From Helicostylum pulchrum (Eukaryota > Mucoromycota > Mucoromycetes > Mucorales > Mucoraceae), in contig JAIXMO010000090.1 in the NCBI GenBank assembly GCA_025677825.1, positions 1 through 62,829 of the forward strand: a stretch of DNA of 62,829 nt. Direction: 5' to 3'. Positions 24,073 through 36,565 of this stretch are shown here, in pieces. Below the pieces are notes generated by a model. That model worked only from the letters and a program-made list of their open reading frames with translations, was not told the origin of the DNA and ran no database searches. Made by a program: the position numbers and the translations under genes. The stretch's first letter is position 1. Every line of letters begins with the position of its first letter.

Positions 24073-26508
24073 TTTATTTTTTACTTCTCCCTTTTTTTTT
24101 AAAAAAAAATAAAGATCATACTTTATAAAAATATTTAATATACGGCAGGGAAGTTTTACAGACTTCATATTGAAAAAGGTAATTGAAGCGCCCTGTTTAA
24201 ACAACGGTCTTCTTAGGTACCAGACTCTTACAAGTGTTTATTTTCCTAAAGATAGATAGCTGGATTAATTCAAAAAACAGAACTAAAAAATAGTCAAGTT
24301 GAGTCGTCAAACTGGTTCTACGTAATCTCTCCCTCAACAGCTTTCCACCTAGACATGTTGACGGATGCAGGCAAGATTACCGACTTGTTGTAGTTGTAGT
24401 TGTAGTTGTAGTAGTTTTTTTTTCTTCGTTTAATTAATAAATTAAACCTGTATTCGTCTCGTTTATTTTTAGTTAGATATCCTACTTTATTATCGTTATA
24501 AATACTTAGAATTTACACATTCGAAATTTATATTTAAGTTCTAACATAACTATTAAATATATAGACCACCACTTACTGTTCGCTAATATATAAATTTATA
24601 TATTCGTATACATAAATTTACAGTAGAAAATCACGCTTTAACTAGAAACACTTGAATTGAGATGTTTTCTTTTTTTTTAAACAGCTTATCAAGGAAACTA
24701 AACGATGTCACATAGTTTATAAAATTGTACCTCATAAGTATTGTTGTTACTAGAGAAATATGCTATGCATTTTGAGTTTTTAGAACTTAAGTATGACTGA
24801 AGTCGTAGCCAATGTACCCTCCTTTTTTTAAAAAAAAAGGGGGGGGGGAATAGAAGCTCAGCAGCTCTCATGACTATGACGAGCATATAGTTTATTATTC
24901 GTCATCTTTACCCCTATTCTTGTTTTATTTTATAGTTAACTAACGGTAAAAAAAAAAAGGTACCAAGATTTACTCGTTACTATCTTGTTATTTTACTAAA
25001 TATAATGCTCATTTATTATCTAAATTAATACTGTTGATGTATTTTTAAAAAAAAAATGCCAGAAAAGATTTTCCGAAACTGCGGTTAGATGTTAAACTAT
25101 ATCCGAGAATTCATTTAATTACCACTTGATATGCCATACTTTCAAAGCCTCATTTAGCTAGAGACAGTTAAAAAAAACTATCAAGATATGTCTTCGTGTG
25201 TCACAAATAGAACTTATTGGAACTGCGTGTGCCACGAGGCCCGTGCAGGTGAATGTTTTAGTTGTTTACTTTAAATAGCTTTCAAAATGTGATTTTTTTC
25301 GTACCTAAAAGAGTCAGATTGTTCTTTTTATCCGAATTTTTTTAAAGAGTAGTCTGGTACTTTATTTTTTTTAACAGTACAACCAGATTAATTTTTTTTT
25401 GCCCAAAATTTTCGATTGCATTTTACATCTTTTTATGTTAGTGATCACGTAACTATGGGTGAGAAAAGCACAATGGATTGTACTATAATCTGTCACCGTG
25501 TTCTTTATTTTGACACTGAAAAAAATATTGCGAGGACTACTGGTTCGCCGTACAACCAAATCTTCTGTAATAACCTTCCAATAGAATATCTTGTGATTTT
25601 TGTTTGCTAATATAGAGACAGTTATTATAGTGACAGGACTTTTTTTTTTCTTAAAAAAAAGTATTTGTTTATATTAAGTAAATATCGACAGTACCATGTT
25701 TACCGCACTTTGTACATTTACATATTTTTTTATAGCTAGTAATAGTTCAACCTCGAGACAAAATTATGGGATGCATGATTTTTTTAACGAGGGCACTTTA
25801 GTGTAAATTGATTTATTTAAAAGCAAAGTAGTGGAATACAATTGCACTTTTGGAAATATAACTAGCCCGTGATTGAAAAAAAATATGTATGTGTATTCGT
25901 GTATAGTAGTGTAACCTACTTACTTTTCAGATGCCCTCAAACACCCCATTATGCGAGTATTTATTAAAGGCGAATTAACATCGTTGCTGATCGTTTCTGA
26001 CAACACGATTACGACTCGATTGTGGTAATGAGATATGTCTAGTGATCACTTATCAAAAAAAAAAAATTTATTCTTGTTTGTTTTATATTTTTCGCTTTAC
26101 ATTTATTAATAATCATCACTGCTAGAGAGAGAAAAAAAGCTAAGAAGCTTAACTCATAGTAGCAATATTTTCTACTTCCTCTTCTGCGTCCCAAGATATA
26201 TTACTTCACTAATATGTCTTGTGTACCAACAAGTCATTTGTGATACAGAGATCACAGCTTCTTTTTTAAAAAATAATAATCCAAAAAGACCTTTTTTTTT
26301 TTGCTCGACTTATTTAGGAAATTATACTTAATTCTTTATTCTTCTCAATTATAAATTGGTTGGACTCACGTTCCCTCTTTTTTTCTCTTGTTTTCTTATA
26401 ATAAAAAAGTATATAAAAAGAAAAAATACCCTCTAATACACTTGGACTACAAAGCCAAAACATCATACAATTCAATATATACATATACTTACTGCACAAA
26501 AAATTAAA
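24073..26508. other. gene-poor region downstream of URB2
   Basis: 2.4 kb with no recognisable gene. Contents: URB2 3' end, a (TTGTAG)n microsatellite near 24388-24413, a T-run/A-run/G-run string at about 24823-24849, and many homopolymers. An open frame at 25416-25610 (64 codons) has no features I trust. Confidence 0.5.
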
Positions 26509-27078
26509 ATGTTTAACAATAACAACAAGATAAAAACACGGCCATCTCTTCACGAAGATATAGAACAGCCTCATTATGAAATAATTCCTATGGATCTAAA
26601 CTTTTCTCCATTAGAACATTATTTTAAGCAATCAGGTATAATAAACAATGTAAAACAACCCATTATACACTCCACCGACACCACCGGCAAAACACTGCCT
26701 GTTATTATTCCGGGGTCCTCTGAAACTCTCAGCCATGATAAAAAGAAGAGACACCACAAGCGACGAAGAAAGCCAGTTGCTCAAACATTACCAGAGAACG
26801 GGTTAGAAGCATCTTTGCAAAGACGTCGATGGCAAGAATCGATTGACGCTTCAAAAAATAAAGAAAAACTAAGCCAAGCATTTATTGTGGGAAGTTTACA
26901 AGAAAAGACACCTGTGCCTTGGCCTTCTACTTTAACCATGACACCTGACAATAAATATCGCAATCGTTCAGAAAACAGGCAGAGTGTGAATTGGCCACTT
27001 GTACCGCAGCATTGTCACCGCTTTTCAGAGGATGATCAAGAAGATATATTTGATATGGATAATGACGGCGACTTTTAA
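26509..27078 (+). CDS. hypothetical basic/acidic protein, 189 aa
   Basis: Single-exon open frame with an A-rich ATG context; product not recognised. The sequence is hydrophilic with no membrane segment or signal peptide. It contains a strong bipartite-like basic cluster (KKKRHHKRRRK, about residue 83) suggesting nuclear import. It also has a conserved-looking RRRWQESIDASKNKEKLSQA helix and ends in an acidic tail (SEDDQEDIFDMDNDGDF). It is flanked by long gene-poor DNA on both sides. Amino-acid use is not low-complexity and the frame is much longer than others nearby, which supports it being real. It may be lineage-specific. Confidence 0.6.
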   Translation: MFNNNNKIKTRPSLHEDIEQPHYEIIPMDLNFSPLEHYFKQSGIINNVKQPIIHSTDTTGKTLPVIIPGSSETLSHDKKKRHHKRRRKPVAQTLPENGLEASLQRRRWQESIDASKNKEKLSQAFIVGSLQEKTPVPWPSTLTMTPDNKYRNRSENRQSVNWPLVPQHCHRFSEDDQEDIFDMDNDGDF

Positions 27079-28018
27079 TTTTATTTTTTATTTTCTCGAT
27101 ATTATATTACTTTCTTGATATACTTTACAAATTCTTAGCGAAAAATCCTTTTTTTAAAAAACCTTTTTTATAAAATCACTCTAAACATCTATCTGTATAA
27201 TATACAATTAAAAAAAAATTGACGTAAAACAGGCTCAGAAATTAATCAACTAAAAGATTTGCTACCATCATCATTCACATAAAAAAATGTGACACTTTGT
27301 GAATACAATTTTTTTATTCCACACTGTACCACTGACGACATAATTAATAGACAATATTCTAAAGATAGTAGAGAAATAAAAAAAAGAAAATACGTTTCAA
27401 AAAGGGTAAAAATAAATTATATTTTTACGGCTGGCTTAAGTTACAAAATTTGATAGAAAGTAGTGCCCCTATAAGTTTTTGTATTCTGGTGTATTTGACT
27501 GTAAATTTACCCTCTCAATTTGAGTTTTTTATTTTTATAAGTAGAATGCCGTGAAATGCCTTGACCCAAAACCTGTTTCTTTATGATGACCAGCTTTTCC
27601 CTATAAAATAGCTGTATTTCAAGAGAAAACGGAAATTGAGAAGTTTAACTCTGAGTAGTTTTTTGTTTTGTTTAAATGGTGATTATTTTCTTGTAACTAC
27701 TAATGAGAAAACCAACCAAGGCTATATACTTTTTACTTAATTATAGCTCCTCTTCGCAAAAAACAAATGTAAAAGATACAAAAATAATACTTGCGAGAAA
27801 ATAAAACTATCGCCTTATTGGAAAAATTACTGTCGTACCAATTGATAAATCAATATAAGACCCTAAATATTGCATTTGTAACATGTGTTACACGGATTCT
27901 TTAAACAGTAAAACATATAATGCGCTTTAACAATGTGATTTGAATAGTATACTGGAGGTAATTTTATTGGTTTTTAATCAGCTGACACGATAACTAACAG
28001 CCTTTATTTTTATGTATA
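27079..28018. other. intergenic region up to the inverted-repeat element
   Basis: AT-rich; no ORF, RNA or repeat recognised. It ends in TA (28017-28018), the presumed target-site dinucleotide of the adjacent element. Confidence 0.5.
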
Positions 28019-28976
28019 CAGTAGCGGCTCTATTTAGGGGTGACCTGGTTTAAGGGTAGGATCGATTTAAGAGTGCATTTCGCGCCAGGACGTCTTAGGT
28101 CCTCCGCATAAGCACCACTATTTACCACTGTTCGGTTTAAGGGTAGAATCCAACTTCACAAAACTCCTCAATATATATATATATAAAAAAAGTCTTCAAC
28201 TAATGTATTTAATTTATGAAAAGATTGTATAAAAGCGTCTAGTCTTCAAAAATGTATTATCAAATCGATGTTATTTAAACAAATGGGTAACAATCGAACT
28301 GATAGGGAGAGGGTAATGGATTTAGACTTGAACGGAGTAGCGTGTATCATTAGCGGCGAATCTTTAGAAAATTAGCTAGGAAATGTAATTAAATACAGAC
28401 GGCTGCTAAAGATTTAAAAGGGATACAGTATAAACCAAATAAAGTGAACACAAAGGTTCTTTTTAGTCTTGTAAATTGTAGCAAGTAGTTTTTAAATGTA
28501 TTGTAATGTGGTATTCTCATAAATAGCTCTGCAATTTTTAATTGACCGCGATAGCAAAAAAAAAAATAGGGGGGTTCATTTTTAAGAAAGGAAAAAAAAG
28601 TCGACTTTGTTACAAAAAAGTTCACAAGGTACTTTTTACCAGTACTTTTTTTTACTGAAAAATATGATTAGAATATAAGAAAAAAAAGAATATAGAAACA
28701 GCATACGAAGTCACTACATCTGTGAATAACATAAACTCTTGCTTTAAACTGTATTACCACTTTGCTTCACCATTAAAAATGACACTTGTAACACAGTTTA
28801 ATCCATCTACTTTTGTTACCCAAAACAAAAAAAAAAAGTCTATATATGCCAACTAGCTTATGTTACGTATCTTGTCTTTTGCTTTAAGCATTCTTTCCCA
28901 CCATCTTCCGAATACCTTCCTTTTATTTACTCTCAACAACAATATACTATACCATCAAGTATCAAATATTCTTTTA

Positions 28977-29010
<34 letters not shown>

Positions 29011-29223
29011 CTTGAGTGTAAGTTTAAATAAGATGACTTTATACTCACAACGCCAATGCTTACTTCGTGTCTTTGAAACACCAGTACTGTTCGTCATTGT
29101 TACTCAAGTGACAGAAAGACGGAAAGCTGAGAGTATTTTTAATGCATGAACTAATTCATGTTTTTCAGTTCAATCTCAGATGATTCATGCCAACTTTGAA
29201 TTGTTAACAATTATGTGCTTTGA
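28019..29223 (+). repeat. left terminal inverted repeat
   Basis: Inverted copy of 32852-34024. It contains a long T-tract near 28980-29010, mirrored by an A-tract at 33065-33096. It carries about 33 extra bases near its outer end (inside about 28042-28076) that the right copy lacks. Those extra bases include additional TTTAAGGGT-like units. Confidence 0.88.
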
Positions 29224-32200
29224 GAAAAAAAACTATTAGTAGATAAAAAACTAGTGAGTAGTAGACTACATCATCTAATATATTTCCTCAGGATACAGTA
29301 TGTTATTACAGTGTTAAGGAGTATACTATATCAGAATCAGACAGTAAATCGCGTGTTTGTATCGCCTATTTAATAAATTGAAAAATATAGTATTCCGAAA
29401 CATGCACTTTTAAACTGATTCTGTAATAGAAGCTTTATTAAAAAAAAAGCTTCTTCATTTAAAGCAACTTGCTTTCGTACAAAAGACACTCAGTATAACA
29501 GTTGACGTACCTCCCTTTACTATCTTACCAAAACAAATTGAGATTTTTCATTTGGCTAAACCACCAAAAGTTAATTGGAAAATCGAAAGGGCCTGTGTTG
29601 TTGTGCCTTCTTGGGAGGTAAGTAATTTACTCGTTTAACAATGTCACTGAAATGAAGCCAAAATATACCATCGCTTCAAGATTCTTATGGTTGCAATCGT
29701 GGAGGAAAAAAGAACACTACCAGACTTACAAAGAATTGAAACAGAGCCCTTCAAGATTTTTAAATGATTGTAATCAAAAGATAAAACGGGCATTCTTGCC
29801 GGTTAACAAAAAGAGTTGAAACAAAATCATACTCTCAGTAATTTCAACCACACTGAAATTACATCAAATTCATCAAATCCATCAAATACTATTTCCAGAA
29901 TATATCAAATAGGTATGTCTACAAAAAAAAAAAAAAAATGTTTCTGAACCACTCTCTCACTTTTGATCTTTAGTAGGAAGGGAATCATTATTATTCAAGA
30001 AGTGGAAGAGTACAAATATTACACATTTAAATATCATCTTTTTTAAATAGGTAAGTATTCTCAAATCAATACGTGCAATATTTTATATATTAACATTTTT
30101 TTATTTAAAGCGAGTATTATAGATGAAAGATGAAAATTTGGCATTAAGATAGGCTACTTATTCAAGGGTCCAAATATCCACTCTGCTCTCTCATGATCTG
30201 ATCTCTCCACGAAAGGCATATATTACAAAACCAAGTTTAATCCTTCCTCTACCATTGTTATCTGGTAACAAGTATTCATTTTTGGTGCCTTTTTTTCAAC
30301 CTTTTCCTTTATAAACTAGACATTTTGGAGAGGTGTGTAAACAAATAAATACAAGTAGAGATGTTGAATCTACTTGTAAAGTGATTGAGATGTCTAAACT
30401 AGATCTAGTTAACTAGTTAAAATATTACACTTTAATAAAGTTTAGACTATTGTTGTGTACCTTTCCTGTTTGTATTTTTCTTCTTCTTGAATGTAGATAT
30501 AAATAAGGTGGCTTCAAAATCATCTTTATTGACAACAGTTTCTACCTGTAATGTCAGAGACTATAAGGTATTATTGAATTGCTACTACTTGTAATAATTA
30601 TATTCATTGTTGTTAAATGAGGTTGAGTATGTGTGTGTGTGTGGGTGTGTGTGTGTGTCGTTTTTTTTTGTTTTTTTGTTTTGTTTAATGAAAATATGCA
30701 TTTGTTTTATAGGGAGAGTAAATCCTGCTACTTTTGTATCAGTATTCTGCGTAAAACTATTATTAAATATCCCATTTATAGATTAAGAAGAGGGTTTGTA
30801 TAAACGTACCAAAGACATTAGTTTACCAGGAACAAAACGATGAAAGATTTAACGACTTTTTTTTTCTCAAGAATATTACAGGTAAATGTATCTATAATTT
30901 TGTGGGGTGATATGTAATGAGATTAGAGAGGGTTAGGAAGCGTCCAAGTAATTATAAAGTCTAGTCTACTTTTTTTGACAGTGCGACAGAGGGTTTATGG
31001 TAGAGAAGTTTACTTGTGAGTATAGACCTACGTACTCTTTTTACTGAGAAGTGTCATCAAGGTATAAGAAAAGAATACATCCTTTTAGTACAGAGTAAAC
31101 AAATCATGCAAAATTAAAAATTCGGACAAAGACTTTTAAACGGACAAAATTAATATTACGTATCGTCAAAACTATACCTTTCTTATGACTCTAGTATCTA
31201 AGGAATACATTCACTATTAACATGCTATAGAAAAAGAAAAAATGGCAGGTGTTACCAAGCATGGAAAAAAGTATAATGAAGAAGAAAATTTTTGTGTACA
31301 AGCGAAGTAATGGTCATACTTATAAGTTATTAAGGTGCATGTTATTAATTTATAGCTCTAGTCTTCAGTTTCTCATCAATGGTGAGTTAATACTATATTG
31401 GCCATATGTCTGTCTTTTACTGGAAAAGATTTCTTTTGACCCAAGTGTTGGGTTTAATAAAAAACGGGAAGTGGGGGTAGGGTTTTAATATAAGAAGCTG
31501 TGTAACAAAAAAGGTATAAAGGCCATACTTCAGAAGAAAGGTGTACGAAGAAGACATTCAACTGAGCAGAAGAGGAAATATGACGTAGTATTATTTTTTG
31601 TTTATTTGATCAAAAAGTAAATAAGAAAAAAAATACTCTTCTCTATCTCTTTTACTGCATATTCGGTGTAATTACTAGTCCAAAAACTTCAAGGTGGTTA
31701 GTTTGTAGCGTGGGGCCTTAAAACCCTCTCTCTTTGTCTCTTGTGTCCGGATTTCTTCAACAGACCCAGGCGCAACTTTCTCAAAAACATGGCACACCAC
31801 TAGGGATATATGTGTTTTTTTTTCTGTAGTGGCAACTTTTTAGTATTTACTTGGTTTATTGAACGCGTCTTCACTGGTTTTGTTTAGGTAAATATACTCT
31901 TATTTTATTATCTTCCTTGACATTAACTCTTTTTTTTTTTGTATAGTAAATTACTTTTGAAGTTGTCCCAAGGTAGTATATAAATGGGATTGAGATTTAA
32001 GAAAACAAAGGACTTTTGTCGCACCATTAGGCTTGGGATCAGAACTGGCTTCAACATTGCATGTGGCATTTTCTTATTTCTCGAGTCGCAAGTCACGAGA
32101 CAAAGAGATACCTAACAATAACTAGATTGTTTTCTTTCCTGCCAAGATTGAAATCATTCTTACAGTTTATCTGGTGGCTGCATTCTGATACTATCCTTGC

Positions 32201-32851
32201 GGGCTGTCTTTACACTGGAATCTCAATGCATTCGACGGGCAACTGGTGCGGTTCCTTAGCTGTGTCATACGGTATCGTCCTCAAGTATCTTCTCTTTTTC
32301 TGTAATGGAAAAACATAGTTGATGGATATCGGTTTGCTGGTTGGGTAAGAGGAATCTCGTGTGCCGACATTTATGCCCGCCTCGTGCCTCTGAACTAGAG
32401 CCCTTACTGGAAAAACCTTTGTGTTTGTAATTGTGGGGTGGCCATTGGATTGGAAAGTAAGAATATGTAGTATTTTCCAAGTAGTTCCTTTTTGTGATGT
32501 AGTTTATTCTACTGATAAAATTGATCTACCATTAATTTTTGGGACCAGAAGTACTCTCGCCTTCCCGTGGCTGCTTGTCCTGTTAGTAGCAAAGTACTCT
32601 TACTTTGTGAACCAAGAGAAGTACATTTTTATTATTATTAGTACTTACTGTTGTTCAATAAATAGTTTTATTTGAAATATGATAGCATTTGCCTCTATTT
32701 ATGGTCAATAACAATGTCGGTTCTAACCTATGATGACACTCATTTATCTATTTGATTACCAATGTATTCAAGAAGTGAGACTTTGTTGTAATATATAGTA
32801 TTTATCCTTTACAGTAGAGTGTTATTTCTAATTGTTCAACACTCAGGATAT
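29224..32851. other. interior of the inverted-repeat element
   Basis: No intact gene. Short coding-like stretches exist. About 29508-29620 reads VPPFTILPKQIEIFHLAKPP.. up to a GTAAGT. About 29650-29820 reads PKYTIASRFLWLQSW.. to a stop. 31243 begins MAGVTKHGKKYNEEENF. None matches a family I know. A GT microsatellite lies at about 30629-30658. It may be a decayed transposase or captured gene pieces. Confidence 0.4.
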
Positions 32852-33064
32852 TCAAGGCACATAATTGTTAACAATTCAAAGTTGGCATGAATCATCTGAG
32901 ATTGAACTGAAAAACATGAATTAGTTCATGCATTAAAAATACTCTCAGCTTTCCGTCTTTCTGTCACTTGAGTAACAATGACGAACAGTACTGGTGTTTT
33001 AAAGACACGAAGTAAGCATTGGCGTTGTGAGTATAAAGTCATCTTATTTAAACTTACACTCAAG

Positions 33065-33099
<35 letters not shown>

Positions 33100-34024
33100 T
33101 AAAAGAATATTTGATACTTGATGGTATAGTATATTGTTGTTGAGAGTAAATAAAAGGAAGGTATTCGGAAGATGGTGGGAAAGAATGCTTAAAGCAAAAG
33201 ACAAGATACGTAACATAAGCTAGTTGGCATATATAGACTTTTTTTTTTTGTTTTGGGTAACAAAAGTAGATGGATTAAACTGTGTTACAAGTGTCATTTT
33301 TAATGGTGAAGCAAAGTGGTAATACAGTTTAAAGCAAGAGTTTATGTTATTCACAGATGTAGTGACTTCGTATGCTGTTTCTATATTCTTTTTTTTCTTA
33401 TATTCTAATCATATTTTTCAGTAAAAAAAAGTACTGGTAAAAAGTACCTTGTGAACTTTTTTGTAACAAAGTCGACTTTTTTTTCCTTTCTTAAAAATGA
33501 ACCCCCCTATTTTTTTTTTTGCTATCGCGGTCAATTAAAAATTGCAGAGCTATTTATGAGAATACCACATTACAATACATTTAAAAACTACTTGCTACAA
33601 TTTACAAGACTAAAAAGAACCTTTGTGTTCACTTTATTTGGTTTATACTGTATCCCTTTTAAATCTTTAGCAGCCGTCTGTATTTAATTACATTTCCTAG
33701 CTAATTTTCTAAAGATTCGCCGCTAATGATACACGCTACTCCGTTCAAGTCTAAATCCATTACCCTCTCCCTATCAGTTCGATTGTTACCCATTTGTTTA
33801 AATAACATCGATTTGATAATACATTTTTGAAGACTAGACGCTTTTATACAATCTTTTCATAAATTAAATACATTAGTTGAAGACTTTTTTTTTATATATA
33901 TATATTGAGGAGTTTTGTGAGGTTGGATTCTACCCTTAAACCGAACAGTGGTAAATAGTGGTGCTTATGCGGAGGACCTAAGACGTCCTGGCGCGAAATG
34001 CACCCTTAAACAGGGCCACTATTG
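32852..34024 (-). repeat. right terminal inverted repeat
   Basis: Reverse complement of 28019-29223 with rare substitutions (for example one G/A change near 33000). The 78-codon frame 33451-33687 exactly mirrors 28389-28625, so this part of the repeat is essentially unchanged between copies. It is followed by TA at 34025-34026. Confidence 0.88.
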
Positions 34025-34175
34025 TAATCAGTGAAATGAATACTGCAAAAAAAAAGCTTGTTTTTTTATTTGTTTTGAAGATGTAGACTTGCTACGATTT
34101 ATCATATCGATGATGATTGTTAAAAGGGAATCACTTTTTATTTGTTATATAAGAGCAAAAGAGGGTAAAAAAAAA

Positions 34176-36300
34176 CTAATGATCATTCATAATACGACTA
34201 TCACGATAGCTACGGCCTCTACCGCTACCACCACCTCCTCTGCCTCCTCTGCCTCGGTTACTATCACCAAATTGAGAGTTAGGTCTGTTAATAACAAGTT
34301 TGTTATCACGGTAGATTGCACCATTCTTTGTCAAAGCTTGTTCAAGTGCATTTTGGTTAATAAAGTCAACATAACAATGTGCCTTTGGTAATTGCGTGGT
34401 GGGATCAATTGGGAATTTGACACCAGTCACCTTTTTATATATATATACATGTCAGTAACACACACATTATCAAAAATAAAAATAAAAAAACTTACGTTCT
34501 CATAACCAAAGTATTCTCTAATATCTTCATCAGTTACAGTGGTATTAGAAAGACCACCAACATAGGCCGTATAAAGGTTACGTTGCTACAAACACAAATA
34601 CAAAAAAAAATGAATAATAATGATAAAAAAAAAGTATTAAAAGATGGGACTTACCATGCTCTGTCTTTTTGAATTACGGTTACTGTTATAATTATTATTC
34701 TCAGCTTCTTGTTGCCAATCGGACGCAGTACTATTTCTGTATTGATTTGGTTTTTCAGCACTTATAGCAGGAGAATGAACCGAAGAAGTAGCAGGAGAAG
34801 GAGTTTGTTGATTTCTTCTGTAGGAAAAGTTTAAACCATAAGATTTCATTTCAGAAGCCATGATACCGTTATGAACGTTAAATAAAAGAGAGCCATAAGC
34901 AGCATCAGGTAAGTTGAAATTCCACATGTTTTTATAAGCTAATTCATCTCTTTCCCAGGTAGACGATTCGGATTTTTCAGATCCTTCCATGTCTTGAAGT
35001 GAAGGAGGGATACGGTTAACAACATTTAAAGCGTTACGAAGTAAACTACATTGATGTTCACTACAGAAGAAAATGTAAGTAAACGATTTTGTATATAGTA
35101 TAATATGGTAAACACTTTACTCGACCGAGTCTTCTACTTGTTCCTTGATACCCTCCCAAAGTTGCATGAACTGTTGTTGAGATTGAATTAATCTGTTACG
35201 GAAGTGATCAATTTCAGGCTGACAAGCAAACTCATTATAAGCAATGTTGTATCTGAAATGAAGACCAGCGGAGATGGTAAAATCAGCATGAAGTGTGAGA
35301 GCAAGTTGAGCTAAAAGGCCTTCTCTTCCGGGACTTGCGTGTGTAACAAGTAATCTAGTTTCTGAAGGGTCATATACACTGGAAGCAAGTTCAACTAATT
35401 CACCAATTTGTAAAGCAGTAGTCCACATAACACCTACACCACCAGCAATTGTATCGATACCTTAAGAAAGTAATAAAATAAATAAAAATTCTTTTTCAAC
35501 CACAAAAAAAAACAAGGCACAGTACCTTCACCATTATCAAATAATTTATGTTGTACAACGGCACCACCTAAACCAAATAATCTTAAACTGACACCACCAA
35601 TATCAAGTAAATGCGAGGACCCTTCATCCAACATAAACAAATTATCGATTTGATACTCTTTTGTTCTAAACTTTTCAATAATGGCAACATCTTCACAAGC
35701 ACCCCAAACCGTATAAACAGGTACATCTAATTGTTTCTCACCAGAGAGAAATTGAGGGAACTCTGATAATAAAGTGTGAGGTGACTGTTCCAATGAACTA
35801 TATATGTTCTCAGGTGTTGAATTTAATAATCGTGCACGGATTTGAGCAGGAACTAGCGTAGTATATTGAATCCAGTGCTTTAAGGGTCTATTTTATTTTT
35901 TTACAACTCTTTTTTTTTATTACGATAGTTCTCTTCTTTTACATATATTTGTATATATACCTTTCTCCAATACGGTCTAAACTGGATCGATCTATGTATA
36001 TCAAGTACCTTTTTTACTTAGCAAAACAAAAAACAAAAACCTTTCTTTATATATTTATTGCCCCGTACCATAAAAACCGAAATCGCCAGTATGAATAATA
36101 TAGTGCGCATTATGTTCGCGTGCAAGACGATTTAATTCAGAAATATTACCTAGATGAAAAAAATAATATGTATTTAGGGCTTCATCATCTAGCGACACGC
36201 CCATCTATAAACCTTCTTTTTTCTTTTCTTTTTTACCTCTGACGTCGGCAGTACATAAAATACGTCGACCTTCTACACTATGTATACTAGTATTGCTCAT
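34176..36300 (-). CDS. DUF2433 phosphoesterase-like + RRM RNA-binding protein
   Basis: Eight exons: 36237-36300, 36069-36149, 35961-35991, 35526-35887, 35121-35460, 34655-35060, 34496-34585, 34176-34430; 542 aa. The N-terminal half resembles a degenerate calcineurin-like metallophosphoesterase: RRILCTADVRGNISELNRL, then AHYIIHTGDFGFYG, later VYTVWGACEDV and LLVTHASPGREGLL. This corresponds to the fungal DUF2433 family. A Ser/Asn-rich linker follows, then a C-terminal RRM (LYTAYVGGLSNTTVTDEDIR..KAHCYVDF) and an RGG-rich tail (RGRGGRGGGGSGRGR). This suggests RNA binding with a phosphoesterase-like scaffold; catalytic activity is uncertain because canonical GNHE is replaced. Cellular role unknown to me. 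Confidence 0.82.
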
Positions 36301-36565
36301 TTCTACAAAATAAATAAATTAAAGAGTGAAAGAAAAGAGATGAGGGAAATACTTTTTTTCTTTTTTCAAAAAAAGGGGAGTCTCGAAATCAAAAAAAAAA
36401 AAAAAGATTCACTCTAACAAGTAAACCGTCACTTTCCTGATAGTATATAGTTTATGTAAATATTTATTACTACAAAAGAAAAAGTGTGTGTGGATGTGTG
36501 GGTGTATCTTGTTCATAAAAAAAGAAAGGGTATAGAGTGATGAAAATAGAAGAAAAAATAAGATA

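Larger units (their letters stand above)
28019..34024. mobile_element. ~6.0 kb DNA transposon-like element with ~1.2 kb terminal inverted repeats
   Basis: The two ends are nearly identical inverted copies of about 1.2 kb, seen directly because the sequence at 28019-29223 recurs reverse-complemented at 32852-34024. Both ends begin 5'-CA(G/A)TAG and are flanked by TA, which fits Tc1/mariner/pogo-type TA target-site duplication. The subterminal motif TTTAAGGGT(A/G)G recurs near both ends. The ~3.6 kb interior holds no open frame above about 85 codons, so there is no intact transposase. This is a non-autonomous or decayed element. Family assignment is inference; a two-part foldback element is an alternative. 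Confidence 0.8.

Noticed and set aside
25416..25610. 64-codon plus-strand frame in the URB2-downstream desert
   Set aside because: Overlaps a similar-length antisense frame, no domain; expected by chance in 2.4 kb.
28389..28625. 78-codon frame duplicated exactly at 33451-33687
   Set aside because: Its duplication simply reflects the inverted repeat; Phe/Tyr-rich translation of T-rich DNA, no sign of selection for protein.
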